Shown: positions 63,966-64,000 of the stretch, in pieces
Position numbering within the stretch: position 1 is the first letter of the stretch
How the letters are laid out: each line of letters starts with the position of its first letter
Origin: Bacteroidota bacterium
GTDB lineage: Bacteria; Bacteroidota; Bacteroidia; Chitinophagales; Chitinophagaceae
NCBI GenBank assembly: GCA_018970395.1
Contig: JAGWWM010000005.1
Location: 1 to 64,000 of the forward strand
DNA length: 64,000 nt
Reading direction: 5' to 3'
The notes under the pieces: model-generated
The model's input: the letters and a program-made list of their open reading frames with translations, nothing else
Told to the model about the DNA's origin: nothing
Database searches by the model: none
Translations under genes and position numbers: made by a program

Positions 63966-64000
63966 ATGGCAGCCGATAAAAAAACCAATCTGGATTATAC
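63966..64000 (+). CDS. Start of a gene cut by the window end
   Basis: ATG at 63966 opens MAADKKTNLDYT and continues beyond the window. A -7 box precedes it at a suitable distance. Too little is visible to name the product. Confidence 0.5.
   Translation, partial: MAADKKTNLDY

Overview
The window comes from a member of the Bacteroidota, most likely the family Chitinophagaceae. The evidence is a short RpoD-type primary sigma factor, a PorP/SprF type IX secretion protein, an UpxY/RfaH-like antiterminator, promoters of the TTTG-N20-TAnnTTTG type, a PID-CTERM-like sorting signal, and genes that start without clear Shine-Dalgarno sequences. The family-level placement is inferred from gene content and was not tested by phylogeny.

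Bases 1 to about 35,000 are a large surface-polysaccharide region read mainly on the + strand. It holds six GT2 glycosyltransferases, a GT61 gene broken by an IS3-family insertion, four GT4 glycosyltransferases, a Wzy/EpsG-like membrane protein, an asparagine-synthase-type amidotransferase, acyltransferases and a polysaccharide deacetylase. A compact set resembling the Campylobacter PglA-C-D-E-F proteins would make a UDP-diacetamido-trideoxyhexose and load it onto the lipid carrier. A PorP/SprF gene, an UpxY gene at the far end and a convergent flippase close the region. Between the sugar genes sit accessory modules: HigBA, two tandem HEPN/MNT pairs, a RES/Xre pair, an unassigned pair containing a PD-(D/E)XK-like protein, a GIY-YIG protein, a DUF559 endonuclease-like protein and the remnant of an AAA/DUF4143 ATPase.

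The polysaccharide region is full of dispersed repeats. Family A is an imperfect palindrome with ends like CGTCATGTTGAGCG and CGCTCAGGATGACG. Family B is a C-run/G-run palindrome; two inverted copies bracket the DUF559 gene and another lies in frame inside a GNAT gene. Family C is A/C-rich CAACCTACAAC-type sequence placed directly before many start codons. A further palindrome, GAGACGCA...TGCGTCTC, occurs twice in the second half.

Bases 35,000 to 64,000 are mostly housekeeping: an M1 peptidase, an LptF/G permease, rpoD, a GT39 transferase, a baeRF-like protein with a holin-like protein and a phospholipase D, malQ, a dipeptide epimerase, surE, a CBS protein, proC, pyrG, yidC, hisH-hisA-trmH, and a long minus-strand run from miaB through a sigma-54-type activator, lptE, a TPR-like protein, secG and mltG, followed by a YihY-family gene. 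I saw no rRNA, tRNA or CRISPR array.
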